This document shows, piece after piece, positions 43,586 through 44,145 of a DNA stretch of 44,145 nucleotides. The translations under genes were made by a program, and so were the position numbers. The notes under the pieces were generated by a model. That model had not been told where the DNA came from and searched no databases. It saw only the letters and a program-made list of their open reading frames with translations. Position 1 is the first letter of the stretch, and every line of letters starts with the position of its first letter. The DNA lies in the NCBI GenBank assembly GCA_944388245.1, contig CALXIA010000014.1:1-44145 (forward strand), read 5' to 3'. The stretch comes from an uncultured Gemmiger sp. (lineage in GTDB: Bacteria; Bacillota; Clostridia; Oscillospirales; Ruminococcaceae).

Positions 43586-44145
43586 ATGAAACTACTGGTT
43601 CTGGACGGCAACAGCCTGGTCAACCGGGCCTTTTACGGCATCAAGCTGCTGACCACCAAGGACGGACGGCCCACCAACGCCATCTTCGGCTTTCTGAACA
43701 CCCTGCAGGGGCTTGTGAGCGCCCACGGGCCGGACGAGGTGGCCATCGCCTGGGACCTGAAGGCCCCCACCTTCCGCCATAAGCTATACGACGGCTACAA
43801 GGCCACCCGCAAGGGCATGCCCCAGGAACTGGCCGACCAGATGCCGGTGCTGAAGGAGTTGCTGGGCTATCTGGGCTACCCGATGGTGAGCCGGGAGGGC
43901 TACGAGGCGGACGATATTCTGGGCACCCTGGCCGCCGCCTGGGGAGCGCGAAAGGACGACTGCCTGCTGGCCACCGGCGACCGGGACAGCCTGCAGCTGG
44001 TGAGCGAGACCGCCACCGTGCTGCTCACCGCCACCCGGATGGGCCGCAGCGAGACGGTGGTCATGGACCTGGACGCGGTGCGGGAAAAGTACGGGGTGGA
44101 GCCCAAACAGCTCATCGAGGTCAAGAGCCTGATGGGGGACACCAG
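43586..44145 (+). CDS. polA: DNA polymerase I, N-terminal 5'-3' exonuclease part (3' end beyond window)
   Basis: The first 186 codons are present. The sequence MKLLVLDGNSLVNRAFYGI, NAIFGFLNTLQGLV, AIAWDLKAPTFRHKLYDGYK, YEADDILGTLA and LLATGDRDSLQLVS follows the flap endonuclease/5'-3' exonuclease domain of PolA, including the metal-binding Asp7, the Asp63-equivalent in AWDLKAP, and the acidic cluster EADD and GDRD. The ATG is preceded by GCAGGAGGATAA. Whether a 3'-5' proofreading domain and polymerase domain follow cannot be seen; a stand-alone exonuclease is possible but PolA is more likely. Confidence 0.9.
   Translation, partial: MKLLVLDGNSLVNRAFYGIKLLTTKDGRPTNAIFGFLNTLQGLVSAHGPDEVAIAWDLKAPTFRHKLYDGYKATRKGMPQELADQMPVLKELLGYLGYPMVSREGYEADDILGTLAAAWGARKDDCLLATGDRDSLQLVSETATVLLTATRMGRSETVVMDLDAVREKYGVEPKQLIEVKSLMGDT

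Overview
The window is a GC-rich, gene-dense piece of chromosome, most likely from a gut member of the Clostridia (Bacillota; Oscillospiraceae/Ruminococcaceae-like). That placement is inference. It rests on strong AGGAGG-type ribosome binding sites, a CUT1 sugar importer of the LplABC type with a lipobox binding protein, a YesMN-type two-component system, a FeoA-FeoB fusion, an HPr-like protein keeping a Ser-46-type site, and no outer-membrane genes. I see no tRNA, rRNA, CRISPR array, insertion sequence or prophage. The two end genes are cut by the window edges.

Layout: 1-6095 holds alpha-glucan and carbohydrate genes (glycogen phosphorylase, a GH13 enzyme, a DUF5107 protein). 6148-10429 holds birA-bioY behind a probable BirA operator, then a FeoA-FeoB fusion with a 50-residue Cys-rich FeoB-associated protein. 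10559-13686 holds serC, serA and a VTT-domain membrane protein. 13689-30579 is the most distinctive region. On the minus strand is an eight-gene operon: two ABC permeases, binding lipoprotein, sulfatase, fucA, RhaB-type kinase, fucI and GH2 beta-galactosidase. Divergent from it is a response regulator/histidine kinase pair, followed by a GH29 alpha-L-fucosidase. 30596-37118 holds rodA, tsaE-tsaB, upp, a membrane-anchored Lys/Ala/Pro-rich protein, a degenerate HPr-like gene and a CNNM/CorC transporter. 37209-44145 holds a yfhO-tex pair, yfbR, dusB and the start of polA.

Proposed working of the central locus (inference): the binding protein and permeases import a short fucosylated, probably sulfated and galactose-containing oligosaccharide such as a mucin or Lewis-type fragment. 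The sulfatase, fucosidase and beta-galactosidase all lack visible signal peptides, so desulfation and cleavage would happen in the cytoplasm. FucI, the kinase and FucA then convert L-fucose to dihydroxyacetone phosphate and lactaldehyde. The divergent two-component system is the obvious candidate regulator. A terminator-like hairpin directly after the binding-protein gene would set a high binding protein to enzyme ratio.

Regulatory sequence is unusually readable: several promoters near the -35/-10 consensus, many with an extended TGn -10, and hairpin terminators at most convergent or operon ends. All calls come from reading the sequence. No database search or structure prediction was run.
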